A DNA stretch of 64,000 bases from Micromonospora sp. NBC_00421 (GTDB lineage Bacteria > Actinomycetota > Actinomycetes > Mycobacteriales > Micromonosporaceae). Positions 48,819-57,181 of this stretch are shown in pieces. The position numbers and the translations under genes are program-made. The first letter of the stretch is position 1, and each line of letters opens with the position of its first letter. The notes under the pieces were generated by a model that was not told the DNA's origin, did no database searches, and saw only the letters and a list, made by a program, of their open reading frames with translations. The stretch is from contig NZ_CP107929.1 of NCBI RefSeq assembly GCF_036017915.1, forward strand, positions 2,046,001 to 2,110,000, written 5' to 3'.

Positions 48819-50308
48819 GCACCGCGCTGTCCGCCGCGCCGCCCGCCCCGGCGACACCACTGCGGTCCCGTTGGCTGATCCTGGCGGTGCTCTGCCTCGC
48901 CCAGTTGACAGTGGTGCTCGACAACACCGTGCTCACCGTGGCGGTGCCGGTGCTCACCACCGAGCTGGGCGCCAGCACCACCGACATCCAGTGGATGATC
49001 AACGCCTACGCGCTGGTGCAGTGCGGGTTGCTGCTCACCGCCGGCAGCGCCGCCGACAGGTACGGCCGCCGCCGGATGCTCGTCGCCGGCCTGGTGCTCT
49101 TCGGCATCGGCTCGCTGGCCGCCGGGCTGGCCCGCTCCGGCGACCAGCTGATCGCCGCCCGTGCCGGCATGGGCATCGGCGGGGCGCTGCTGGTCACCGC
49201 CACCCTCGCCGTCGCCATGCAGGTCTTCGACGGGGCCGAGCGGTCCCGGGCGATCGGCCTCTGGGCGGCCACCAGCGCCCTCGGGTACGCCGCCGGCCCG
49301 CCGATCGGCGGGATCATCCTCGCCCACCTGCCGTGGGGTGCGATCTTCCTGGTCAACGTGCCGATCGTGCTGGTCTGCCTGGTGGCCGGCCGGGCGTTGG
49401 TGCCGGAGTCCCGGGACCCGGTCGGCGGGCGACCCGACGTCGGCGGGGTGCTGCTGTCCACCGCCGGCCTCACCGGTGTGGTCTGGGCGATCATCGACGG
49501 CCCCGAACGCGGCTGGACCGCACCGGCCATCCTCGGCGCGGCCGGCGTCGGCGTGCTGCTGCTGGCCGCCTTCGTCTGGTGGGAACGGCGGATCGCCGCC
49601 CCCATGCTGGACATGCACTTCTTCACCGACCGCCGGTTCGTCGGTGCGGTCACCGGGGTCGTCCTGATCACCTTCGGGTCCACCGGGGCGCTGTTCCTGC
49701 TCACCCAGCACCTCCAGTTCGTCCGTGGCTACCCGGCCTGGGAGGCGGGACTGCGGATGGTGCCGTTCGCGCTGTCCATCGTGCTGCTCAACCTCGGCGG
49801 GGTCGCCGCCCGGCTGATCCGCCGGCTCGGGGTGCCCGGGGCCATCGCGCTGGGCATGGTGCTGCTCTCCGCCGGCCTGACCCTGATCACCCACGTCCGC
49901 TCCGACGGCTACGCGGTGCTGTTGACCGGGCTGCTGGTGATGGGCTTCGGCTGTGCCCTGGCCAATCCCGCGATCGTCGAGGCGGTGATGAGCGCCATCC
50001 CGCCGTCGAAGGCCGGGGTCGGTGCCGGGATCGACGGCACCATGGCCGAGGTGGGGGGCAGCCTCGGCATCGCCGTGCTCGGGGCGGTGCTCAACGCCCG
50101 GTTCGCCGCGCTGGCCCCGGTCGCGGTGGCCGGTGCCGCGTCGTACCCGGCCGCGCTGGCCGCCGCCGGGGGCGACGCCGACCGCGCGCAGGTGACCGAC
50201 GCGTTCGCGTCCGCGCTGGTCACCGGGCAGACCGCCGGGGCGGTGGCGGTGCTCGCCGGTGGGCTGCTCGCCGCCGGAATGCTGCGCCGCGCCGAGCGCA
50301 CCCGCTGA
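48815..50308 (+). CDS. MFS exporter (DHA2, 14-helix type)
   Basis: A 497-residue drug:proton antiporter of the EmrB/QacA group with about 14 membrane helices. LDNTVLTVAVP in helix 1, ADRYGRRRM after helix 2 and GLWAATSALGYAAGPPIGG (motif C) in helix 5 are typical. The ATG at 48815 overlaps the desD stop, so it is translated with the biosynthetic genes and is the likely exporter of the finished siderophore. This role is inferred from position. Confidence 0.9.
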   Translation: MSTALSAAPPAPATPLRSRWLILAVLCLAQLTVVLDNTVLTVAVPVLTTELGASTTDIQWMINAYALVQCGLLLTAGSAADRYGRRRMLVAGLVLFGIGSLAAGLARSGDQLIAARAGMGIGGALLVTATLAVAMQVFDGAERSRAIGLWAATSALGYAAGPPIGGIILAHLPWGAIFLVNVPIVLVCLVAGRALVPESRDPVGGRPDVGGVLLSTAGLTGVVWAIIDGPERGWTAPAILGAAGVGVLLLAAFVWWERRIAAPMLDMHFFTDRRFVGAVTGVVLITFGSTGALFLLTQHLQFVRGYPAWEAGLRMVPFALSIVLLNLGGVAARLIRRLGVPGAIALGMVLLSAGLTLITHVRSDGYAVLLTGLLVMGFGCALANPAIVEAVMSAIPPSKAGVGAGIDGTMAEVGGSLGIAVLGAVLNARFAALAPVAVAGAASYPAALAAAGGDADRAQVTDAFASALVTGQTAGAVAVLAGGLLAAGMLRRAERTR

Positions 50309-50327
50309 TCTGTCGTGCCCCACCGAG

Positions 50328-50356
50328 CGGTGCCGACAGGGTTTACCCTGCCACCG
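50328..50356 (+). terminator. Imperfect hairpin after the siderophore operon
   Basis: CAGGGT and ACCCTG arms separated by TT, extended by imperfect pairing of CGGTG with CACCG, lie about 20 bases after the exporter stop. This is a weaker terminator than others here. Confidence 0.35.
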
Positions 50357-50418
50357 ACCGTGCCGGCCGGACGGTCAGAGTCGGGGCAGGCCGGGTCGTA
50401 GATCGGATAGTGCTCGGG

Positions 50419-50604
50419 TCAGACCCACAGGTAGTCACCCGACTCCGACACCACCCGACGCAGACCGGCGAAGTCCCGCGCCGGCTCCAGAGCGAGCAAC
50501 AACTCGCGGACGGCCCGGAAACCGGTCAGTTGGTTCCTGCGGAAATCGGCGTCCGACGAGGCGGAGAACGCCAGTCGGGGCGGTGGGTCGCTGCCGCTCG
50601 GCAC
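50419..50604 (-). CDS. Unrecognised small open frame, possibly a remnant
   Basis: A 61-residue frame ending SESGDYLWV. It is not recognised. Its middle (NQLTGFRAVRELLLALEPARDFAGLRRV) reads like a real helical protein rather than a noncoding frame. An upstream ATG in a different frame (MSTSVLDRVREAHRLG, from about 50688) could be the true N-terminus, in which case a frameshift lies near 50635. No ribosome site precedes the internal start at 50604. The rest of the 549-bp gap 50309-50857 holds only the weak hairpin. Confidence 0.25.
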   Translation of the reverse strand: MPSGSDPPPRLAFSASSDADFRRNQLTGFRAVRELLLALEPARDFAGLRRVVSESGDYLWV

Positions 50605-50857
50605 GATGCTCGTCCGGCCGGGGACAGCACGGTACTGCCCAGCCGGTGGGCTTCACGAACCCGGTCGAGCACGGACGTCGACATTCAGGGTCCCCCGGGC
50701 GCTTTGGCGGACGGCGGTGGTGCCGTGCCGCCCGCGTGGAACGCCGAACATCCCACGCGGGCAGCCGATCGACGATCGTACTGAGGGCACGCCAACGGCG
50801 GGCGGTCCGGTCCGGATGTGGAAGTCCACTCTGGACGAACCGGCCGGTGACCCCTCC

Positions 50858-51880
50858 TCAGCGACCGGGGCCGGACACGCTCCGCACCGGCCAGGCGGCC
50901 GGAATCCGTTCCAGCACCCCACCGGCGAACACGTCGCGCAGCCCGAGCGGCTTGAGATGGACGTACCCGATGTGGCAGTCACAGAGCGCGGCATCGCAGG
51001 CCCGGGGTTTGAGGGCGGCCCGCCACGACCCGTCGTAGAGGTTGCCGATCGGGGCGGGCCGGAAGTGGCAGCGGCGTACCGTGCCGTCGCCGAGCACGGA
51101 GATCGCCGTCTCCCCGGCGTGGCAGGGCCGGTCGCGCGACGGGTGCGGGCGGACACTCCAGCCGAACAACGGGTCCAGCGCCGTCCAGGTCGCCTCCTCC
51201 TCGGCGGAGTAGCGGTGCCCGTCGGCGGCGTTCACCCACAGGTAGACCCCGTCGGGCAGGGCGGCGCGCAGCGCCCGCGCCTCGGCCAGGTGGTCGGGCA
51301 GGCCGACCACCCCGACCGAGTAGCGGACGCCCAGCTCGGACAGGCGTGCGCAGCGGGCGAGGAACCGGCCCCGGGTGACCTGCCCCGGGTGGTACGTCGT
51401 CCACAGTGCCGCGCTCGCCCGGTCGGCGTCGGCCAGCCACTCCACCCGGGCGGCCAGGTTGGTCTGGATGACCACCCGCCCGACGTGCGGCAGGTGGGAG
51501 AGCGACACCATGGCGTCCCGGTACCAGCTGCGGGTCAGCCCCTCGCCCCACGGGGTGAACAGCACCGACAGCCGCAGGTCGGTGGTGGCCGCCACCCAGT
51601 CGGTGAACCGCCCCAGCGCGGTCCGGTCCGCCCGCAGCAGTTCCGGTGGGTCGACCCGCTTGGCGAACGGGCAGTACGGACAGTCGTAGTTGCAGCTCGC
51701 CAGCGGCCCCCGGTAGAGCACCGCCAGCTCCGCGACCGGCTCGTCCCGCCGCACCGGCAGCGACGCGGTCGGGTGCGCCGGCAGCGTGGCCGGCGCCCGG
51801 ACGGCGGGATCTGGCAACGGCGTCGGCGACCGGACGGCGGGGTGCGGCAACGGCGTCGGCGGCCGGGCGGCGGGAGTCAC
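50858..51880 (-). CDS. STM4011-family radical SAM protein with Cys-rich C-terminus
   Basis: A 340-residue radical SAM enzyme. The cluster-binding motif is CNYDCPYC (CxxxCxxC) near residue 66, followed by GEGLTRSWYRD and a TIM-barrel-like core. The C-terminus has further cysteines (RPCHAGE, RRCHF, CDAALCDCHIGY), suggesting a SPASM- or twitch-like auxiliary iron-sulfur site. The GTG at 51880 overlaps the STM4012-type gene by four bases. The N-terminus is an unusual Pro-rich extension (about 45 residues) with three 11-residue repeats; a later start is possible. It is the last gene of the six-gene operon. The reaction and substrate are unknown. Confidence 0.85.
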   Translation of the reverse strand: MTPAARPPTPLPHPAVRSPTPLPDPAVRAPATLPAHPTASLPVRRDEPVAELAVLYRGPLASCNYDCPYCPFAKRVDPPELLRADRTALGRFTDWVAATTDLRLSVLFTPWGEGLTRSWYRDAMVSLSHLPHVGRVVIQTNLAARVEWLADADRASAALWTTYHPGQVTRGRFLARCARLSELGVRYSVGVVGLPDHLAEARALRAALPDGVYLWVNAADGHRYSAEEEATWTALDPLFGWSVRPHPSRDRPCHAGETAISVLGDGTVRRCHFRPAPIGNLYDGSWRAALKPRACDAALCDCHIGYVHLKPLGLRDVFAGGVLERIPAAWPVRSVSGPGR

Positions 51881-53205
51881 CGGGGCACGTACCCGGTCAT
51901 CGCCTGCTGGACCCGGGCGGAGGTCAGCCACGGGCCGATCGCGTCGGAGCGGGCCAACCCGGACGCGGTGAGCCGCAACCCGTCGGGGGCGGCCCAGCCC
52001 CGGGCGACCAGCCGCCCCAGCTCGGGAAAGTCCACAGCCGGCGGCCGGCCGAACCGGGCGGCGTAGGCCGCCGCGTCTACCCCCTCGGCGCGCAGCAGCG
52101 ACTTGAGCAGCCAGCGGCGGCGCTGCTCGGCGCCGTCGAGGGCGAAACCGAACTCGGCGTGGCGGAAGTCGTCGGCCGGGCGGGCCAGGTAGTCGGCCAG
52201 CACCGCCCGGACCTGCGACACCCCGACCGCGTAGTCGAACGAGTAGTGCAGCGCGGTGGTGTAGGAGCGCGCCCCGCACCCGAGCCCGACCATACCGTCG
52301 TCCTGGCAGCAGTAGTCGGGCCCGTCCGGATCCGGCACGTCGGCCCGGCGGAACTGCCGCATCGACTCCTGCCGGTAGCCGGCCGCACCGAGAACCTCCA
52401 CCGCCTGCCGATAGAGGGCCGACCGGTGGGCGTCCCAGTCGGCCCGGCCGTGCGCCCGCCGACCCAGCCCGGTCAGCGGGCGTACGTAGAGCGGGTAGAG
52501 GTAGAGCTCCTCCGGCCGCCAGGCCAGCGCCGCGTCCAGGCTCTCCCGCCAGGTCGCCGCCGTCTGCCCGTCGATTCCGTAGATCAGGTCGATGTTGAGC
52601 ACCGGGACCCTCGCGTCCCGGATCGCGCCGAGCGCCGCCTCCACCTCGTCGCGCCGCTGCGGCCGGCCGGCGGCCCGCGCCTCGACGTCGAGGAAGCTCT
52701 GCACCCCGATGCTCACCCGGCTGACCCCGTGCGCCGCCAGCACCGCCAGCCGGTCCGGCGTCGCGGTGGCCGGCGAGGTCTCCACCGACAGCGGTACGCC
52801 CGGCAGCCGGGCCCCCGAGGTGCCCGTGACGATGTCGAACAGCTCGGTCAGCTCGTCGGCGGTCAGGTAGGTGGGGGTGCCGCCGCCCAGCGCCACCCGG
52901 GCGTACCCGGCGTCGTCGCCGAGCGCGTCGGCGACCCGCTCGGCCTGCCGGCGCAGCTGCCGCAGGTAGGCCGTCACCTGCTCCTGCGGCGCGTTGGCCC
53001 GGGTGAACAGGTTGCAGAAGCCGCAGCGCATCTCGCAGAACGGCAGGTGCACGTAGAGGAAGAGCGTGTCCCGGGCCTCGGCCCGCCACACGTCGGCCAG
53101 CAGCGGCCGGGGCCGCAGCGCCCGGTACGAGGTCTTGTGCGGGTACGCGTACAGGTACTGCTGGTACGGCGAGCCGTCGAGGCCCGTGCCGGTGCTTGTC
53201 ACCAT
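51877..53205 (-). CDS. STM4012-family radical SAM protein (HemN-like)
   Basis: A 442-residue radical SAM protein of the HemN/coproporphyrinogen-dehydrogenase-like group. LPFCEMRCGFCNLF gives the CxxxCxxC cluster motif near residue 56. GGGTPTYL is the SAM-binding glycine motif and SVETSPATATPDRLAVL is conserved in the group. A HemN C-terminal-like winged region follows (about 320-442). The ATG at 53205 overlaps the preceding gene by seven bases; GTG at 53202 is an alternative with the same coupling. HemN relatives include methyltransferases and cyclopropanases, so a haem role is not implied. It overlaps the STM4011-type gene by four bases. Confidence 0.87.
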   Translation of the reverse strand: MVTSTGTGLDGSPYQQYLYAYPHKTSYRALRPRPLLADVWRAEARDTLFLYVHLPFCEMRCGFCNLFTRANAPQEQVTAYLRQLRRQAERVADALGDDAGYARVALGGGTPTYLTADELTELFDIVTGTSGARLPGVPLSVETSPATATPDRLAVLAAHGVSRVSIGVQSFLDVEARAAGRPQRRDEVEAALGAIRDARVPVLNIDLIYGIDGQTAATWRESLDAALAWRPEELYLYPLYVRPLTGLGRRAHGRADWDAHRSALYRQAVEVLGAAGYRQESMRQFRRADVPDPDGPDYCCQDDGMVGLGCGARSYTTALHYSFDYAVGVSQVRAVLADYLARPADDFRHAEFGFALDGAEQRRRWLLKSLLRAEGVDAAAYAARFGRPPAVDFPELGRLVARGWAAPDGLRLTASGLARSDAIGPWLTSARVQQAMTGYVPR

Positions 53206-54002
53206 TCCCCCGGTCGCAGAGTGAAGTGGGCGTACGGGACGGTCCACACCACGTCGTGGCCGATCCGGTGGCCGGTGTGGCCGTCCTCGCCGTACGCGGT
53301 GCCGTGGTCGGAGCAGATGATCGTGAACACCGGTCGCCCCCGCCCGGTGAGCAGGGCGAACAGCCTGTCGACCCGGGAGTCGACGTACTCCAGGGCGGCG
53401 GCGTGACTGTCCCGGCTGTCGTCCTCGGCACCGGGCAGGTGGTGCCGGTTGGGCTGGTGCAGGGCGGCGACGTTGAGAAAGGTGAACAACGGCCGGTCGG
53501 GCGGCTGGCCGGGCAGCACCTCGGCCAGCCGGTCGAGCTGCGCGTCCAGGCAGGTGGGGGAGGTGACCCCGAACGCCGGCTCCCAGTGCGCCTCGGCGAA
53601 CAGGCCGGGCAGCACCGATCCGAGCGGGCTGCGCCGGTTGAAGAAGCCCACCCCGCCCAGGCAGAGCGTGTGGTAACCGGCCCCGGCCAGCGCGGTGGGC
53701 AGGTCGGGGGCGTCGAAGACCCAGGTGTCGGCGCCGGCCGTCTCGCTGCCCGGGAACGCCGCCGCGTACAGCCGCTCGTGCCGGCCCGGACCGACCGGGG
53801 TGGGCAGGAAGCCGGCGAAGTAGGCGTGGTGCGCGGCGTAGGTGAAGCTGGCGGGGGAGTGCCGTCGCTCCCACCGCCCACCCGGCAGCACCCGGGCCAG
53901 CCTGGGTGTCCGCCCCGCCCCGGCCAGCTCGGACGCCACGTCGAAGCGCAAGGTGTCCAGGGTGAGCAGGCAGATGTCGTGACTGCCGATCAGCGTACGC
54001 AT
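53199..54002 (-). CDS. STM4013/SEN3800-family sulfatase-like hydrolase
   Basis: A 267-residue protein of the alkaline phosphatase/sulfatase superfamily. LLTLDTLRFDVA near the N-terminus gives the first metal Asp and a Thr in the nucleophile position. SDHGTAYGEDGHTGH near the C-terminus gives the other metal ligands. There is no CxPxR sulfatase motif, so it is more like a phosphatase, phosphodiesterase or phosphoglycerate-mutase relative. It has no signal peptide and is short for the superfamily. The ATG at 54002 overlaps the ATP-grasp gene by 13 bases. Substrate unknown. Confidence 0.82.
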   Translation of the reverse strand: MRTLIGSHDICLLTLDTLRFDVASELAGAGRTPRLARVLPGGRWERRHSPASFTYAAHHAYFAGFLPTPVGPGRHERLYAAAFPGSETAGADTWVFDAPDLPTALAGAGYHTLCLGGVGFFNRRSPLGSVLPGLFAEAHWEPAFGVTSPTCLDAQLDRLAEVLPGQPPDRPLFTFLNVAALHQPNRHHLPGAEDDSRDSHAAALEYVDSRVDRLFALLTGRGRPVFTIICSDHGTAYGEDGHTGHRIGHDVVWTVPYAHFTLRPGEW

Positions 54003-55087
54003 CCCACCGTCTCCCGCTCCGCCGCCACGGTGGCCCGCCACCGGTCCCACCGGCCGCTGGTCAGCGCGTGCACCTGCTCGGCATAGGTGTCCCGGCCGTC
54101 GGCCAGCACCCCGGGTAGCAGGTCGCCGAACGCGTTGACCTCGGCGACCGCGTGCCGCCGCCAACCCAGCAGGAACATCAGGTCCACCCCGACGTGCAGC
54201 GACCGGGGGAAGCAGGCCGCCGCCCGTTCGCAGGTCCGCATCGCCGCCGCCCAGGCCGTCGGCCCGGCCGCCGCCCGCAGCGCGTCCAGGTCGCCCCGCG
54301 CGTTGCCCAGGTGCAGGTTGGTCAGTGGTCCCCGGGCGGCCCGGACCACGGCGTGGGTGGCCCGACCGGCGACCACCACCACCCGCAGGTCGACCACCCG
54401 GTCGGCCAGCCCGGCCTTGGGTAGCCACCGCTCCACGTGCAGCCCCTGCGGGGCGAGCCGGTCGACGAGCGCCGCCACGGTCGTCTCGTCGTCGTAACGG
54501 CGCAGCCGCAACGAGTTGAACAACCCGTCCGGGGTGGTCTCGATCGTGGTGACCGCCTGCACCCGGCGCGGCCCGACCGCGAGGGCGATCACCCCGGCCG
54601 CCGACGAGCCGTGCGCCGGCTTGACGAACACCCGGCTCCAGCCGGCCGCCGCCATCGCCGCCCGCATCTGCGGATAGCCCTCCACCGGGGGCAGCGCCGC
54701 CGGCACCGGCACCCCGGCCGCCGACAGCAGCGCGTGACAACGCCGCTTGTCGCACAGCACCGCCACGTCGTCCGGGTGGTTGAGCAGCGTCGCGCCGCCG
54801 GCGGCCACCCGGCCCATCCCGGCCACCAGCCCGGCGTACGTGTCGGCGAGGCCGACCAGCTCACCGTGCCTTGCCTGGGTGGCCGCCCCGCGCAGCAGCC
54901 GGTCCACCTCCGCGTCCTCGCCGGGGGAGTCGACCCGGACCAGGGTGTCGACGTCCGGCGGGGCTGCCCCGGTGAGCACCCGCGCCCAGGGCAGCACCGC
55001 CGGATCGGGCAACCCCGCGTCGCGCACGGCCCGCCGGAACAGCGCGACCCGCCGGTTGTCGGGGTTGCCCACCACGGTCAGTCGCAT
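53990..55087 (-). CDS. STM4014-family ATP-grasp-like protein
   Basis: A 365-residue cytosolic protein. The N-terminal part (MRLTVVGNPDNRRVALF) looks like a Rossmann-type pre-ATP-grasp domain. LNHPDDVAVLCDKRRCHALLSAAGV and VFVKPAHGSSAAGV are typical of ATP-grasp ligases, as is the late Mg-ligand region AEVNAFGDLLPG. ATP-grasp enzymes join a carboxylate to an amine or thiol, so it may make an amide or peptide bond. It begins one base after the end of the STM4015-type gene. The partner substrate is not known. Confidence 0.82.
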   Translation of the reverse strand: MRLTVVGNPDNRRVALFRRAVRDAGLPDPAVLPWARVLTGAAPPDVDTLVRVDSPGEDAEVDRLLRGAATQARHGELVGLADTYAGLVAGMGRVAAGGATLLNHPDDVAVLCDKRRCHALLSAAGVPVPAALPPVEGYPQMRAAMAAAGWSRVFVKPAHGSSAAGVIALAVGPRRVQAVTTIETTPDGLFNSLRLRRYDDETTVAALVDRLAPQGLHVERWLPKAGLADRVVDLRVVVVAGRATHAVVRAARGPLTNLHLGNARGDLDALRAAAGPTAWAAAMRTCERAAACFPRSLHVGVDLMFLLGWRRHAVAEVNAFGDLLPGVLADGRDTYAEQVHALTSGRWDRWRATVAAERETVGCVR

Positions 55088-55088
55088 G

Positions 55089-56039
55089 TCACTCCGACAC
55101 CGCCGTGTAGCGCAGGAGTTCGCCGTCGTCCTCGTCCGGCTCCTGCGGCTCGGAGACGTCGACCTCGACGCCGGGCAACGCGGCGACCACCCGGTTGGCG
55201 GCCTCCTCCGACAGGTAGTGGTGGTGCAGGTCGAGGGCGGTCAGGTGGGTCAGGGACTGCCCGGCCAGCAGCGCGGCGAGCCCGTCGTCGCCGAGGGTGC
55301 CCAACGACAGGTCGAGCCGTTCCAGCCGGGGCACCACGGCGGCGGTGGCGAGCGCGGCGGCGAGATCGTCGGTGATGTCGGCGTTACGCAGCCCGAGCCG
55401 GCGCAGCGCCGGGAAGACCTTGCCGGCCAGCAGTGGTTCCAGATCGGCCACGGTGGTGTTCCCGCCGTAGTCGTCGGTGCCGAGCCACAGGTCCAGGTCG
55501 GTCAGCGCGGGCAGCTCCGAGCTGAGCACCGCGCCGACGAACTCCCGGGACAGCCCACCGGTCTGCACGGACAGCCTGCGCAGCCGGTCGTGGCGCACCG
55601 GGGAGAAGGTGAAGTCCTCCCCGCCGCGTACCCGCAGCACCTCCAACTGCGGGTACGCGGTCAGCAACGGGCTGACGTCGCCGACCCGCATCCAGGAGAC
55701 CTCGCACTCCTCGGAGGTCATGTCGCCGAGGAACAGGGCCCGCAGCCGGGGCAACCGGGGGGCCGCCGCGCAGAGCTGGGCGATCGGGGCGTGGTGGAAC
55801 GCCGCGTATCCCCAGGCCCCGACGACCAGCGCCTCGACACGGTCACCGACCTGCTCGACGAACCGGTCGAACCGGTCCCGGAACTGCGCCGACAGGGTGT
55901 CCTGCCGGGTGTTCCCGTCGAAGTGCCAGTCGGCGATCCGCCAGCAGACCTCGCCGTTGACGACGGGCAGCGGCCCGTCGGCGGGGAACTCGACCACCGG
56001 CCGGCCGGCGAACGTCTCTGCGTGGGAACCGAAGCTCAT
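55089..56039 (-). CDS. STM4015-family leucine-rich-repeat protein (copy a)
   Basis: A 316-residue cytosolic protein. Residues of about 1-90 form a distinct N-terminal domain (FAGRPVVEFP, WRIADWHFD). From about 95 come leucine-rich repeats such as LPRLRALFLGDM, YPQLEVLRVRGG, LPALTDLDLWLG, FPALRRLGLRNAD, VPRLERLDLSLG and LTHLTALDLHHH. The tail after the repeats reads LPGVEVDV, then PQEPDE, and ends RYTAVSE. The same tail occurs in copy b (RFTAVGE), suggesting it matters in itself. The ATG at 56039 follows GGGGAG. Only six bases separate it from copy b. It may be a substrate or scaffold for the radical SAM and ATP-grasp enzymes; this is inference. Confidence 0.83.
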   Translation of the reverse strand: MSFGSHAETFAGRPVVEFPADGPLPVVNGEVCWRIADWHFDGNTRQDTLSAQFRDRFDRFVEQVGDRVEALVVGAWGYAAFHHAPIAQLCAAAPRLPRLRALFLGDMTSEECEVSWMRVGDVSPLLTAYPQLEVLRVRGGEDFTFSPVRHDRLRRLSVQTGGLSREFVGAVLSSELPALTDLDLWLGTDDYGGNTTVADLEPLLAGKVFPALRRLGLRNADITDDLAAALATAAVVPRLERLDLSLGTLGDDGLAALLAGQSLTHLTALDLHHHYLSEEAANRVVAALPGVEVDVSEPQEPDEDDGELLRYTAVSE

Positions 56040-56045
56040 CGGCGC

Positions 56046-56978
56046 TCACTCCCCGACCGCGGTGAACCGGTAGATCGTGCCGTGGTACTCGTCGGGCGTC
56101 TGCGGGTCGTCCAGGTCGACCTGGACGCCGGGCAGCGCGTCCACCAGCCGCTGTGCGACCTCGGGCGAGAGGAAGTGGTGGTGCAGGTCGAGGCGGCGCA
56201 GGTGGGTCAGCGGCTGCCCGGCCAGCAGCGCCTCGGCGCCGGGGTCGGTCAGCACCCCCATCGACAGGTCGAGCACCTCCAGCCGGGCCACCACCGGGGC
56301 GGCGGACACCGCCTGCGCGACGAGGTCGGCGAACTCGGCGTTGCAGACCGCCAGGTGCCGCAGCGCCGGCAACCGGTCACCGGCCAGGATGGCGGCCAGA
56401 TCATCGGTGCCGGTGTCGCCGCCGTAGTCCTGCCGGCCCAGCCACAGGTCGAGCCGGCGCAGCGCGGGCAGGTCGCAGTCGCCCACCGCGCGGGTCACCC
56501 CGGCCGGCAGGCCGCCGGTCTGGAAGCCCAGCTCCCGCAACCGGGTGTGCCGGACCGGTTGCAGGCTCAGCTCGTTGCCCCCGCGTACCCACAGCACCTC
56601 CAGCTCGGGGTAGGCGGTCAGCAGCGGGGTGAGGTCGCCGTGGGTGAGCCAGGAGATCTCGCACTGCTCGCTGACCAGGTCGGCCAGGAACACCGCGCGC
56701 AGGGCGGTCCAGTCCTTCGCCGCGTCGGCCAGCAGGTCGACAGGCAGTGCCCGCTCGTACGCCGAGCCCCACTCGCCGACGACCAGCGCGCGGACCGCCT
56801 CGCCGGGAACCTCCGCCCGCAGCGCCGCGACCAGGCCGGCGAACTCCTCCGGGTCGGCCTCGAAGTCCTCGACCTCCAGCCGCCAGGCGACGGCCGACGG
56901 GTCGTCGGGCAGCGTCATCCCCGGTGTGAAGGGGACCACCGGCATTCCGGCGAACGACGACATGTGCGAACGGATCAC
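56046..56978 (-). CDS. STM4015-family leucine-rich-repeat protein (copy b)
   Basis: A 310-residue paralogue of the next gene and first gene of the operon. The GTG at 56978 has GGAGG five bases upstream; an in-frame start at 57077 has none. An N-terminal domain (FAGMPVVPFTPG, WRLEVEDFEAD) is followed by repeats YPELEVLWVRGG, LPALRRLDLWLG, LPALRHLAVCNAE, VARLEVLDLSMG and LTHLRRLDLHHH, then ALPGVQVDL, PQTPDE and the end RFTAVGE. Both copies keep EISW/EVSW and SEQCE/SEECE motifs before the repeats. The upstream gap 56979-57181 separates it from the divergent pectinesterase. Confidence 0.83.
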   Translation of the reverse strand: MIRSHMSSFAGMPVVPFTPGMTLPDDPSAVAWRLEVEDFEADPEEFAGLVAALRAEVPGEAVRALVVGEWGSAYERALPVDLLADAAKDWTALRAVFLADLVSEQCEISWLTHGDLTPLLTAYPELEVLWVRGGNELSLQPVRHTRLRELGFQTGGLPAGVTRAVGDCDLPALRRLDLWLGRQDYGGDTGTDDLAAILAGDRLPALRHLAVCNAEFADLVAQAVSAAPVVARLEVLDLSMGVLTDPGAEALLAGQPLTHLRRLDLHHHFLSPEVAQRLVDALPGVQVDLDDPQTPDEYHGTIYRFTAVGE

Positions 56979-57181
56979 GCCTACCTCCGGCTCGACTGGT
57001 GCGACAGCGGCGCGACCGTAACAGGGCCGCCCGACAAGATGATCAGCGCCGGTGGAGCCGGATCGTCCGCGGGCCACCGGGTGTGCCCGGCCGGTGACGC
57101 TTTACAGACAGGGCCGGGTGTGCAACTGTCGTGTCAGCGCTCCCACGGCTGTCCATGCTCGGATACCCGGGGAGTCCTCTC

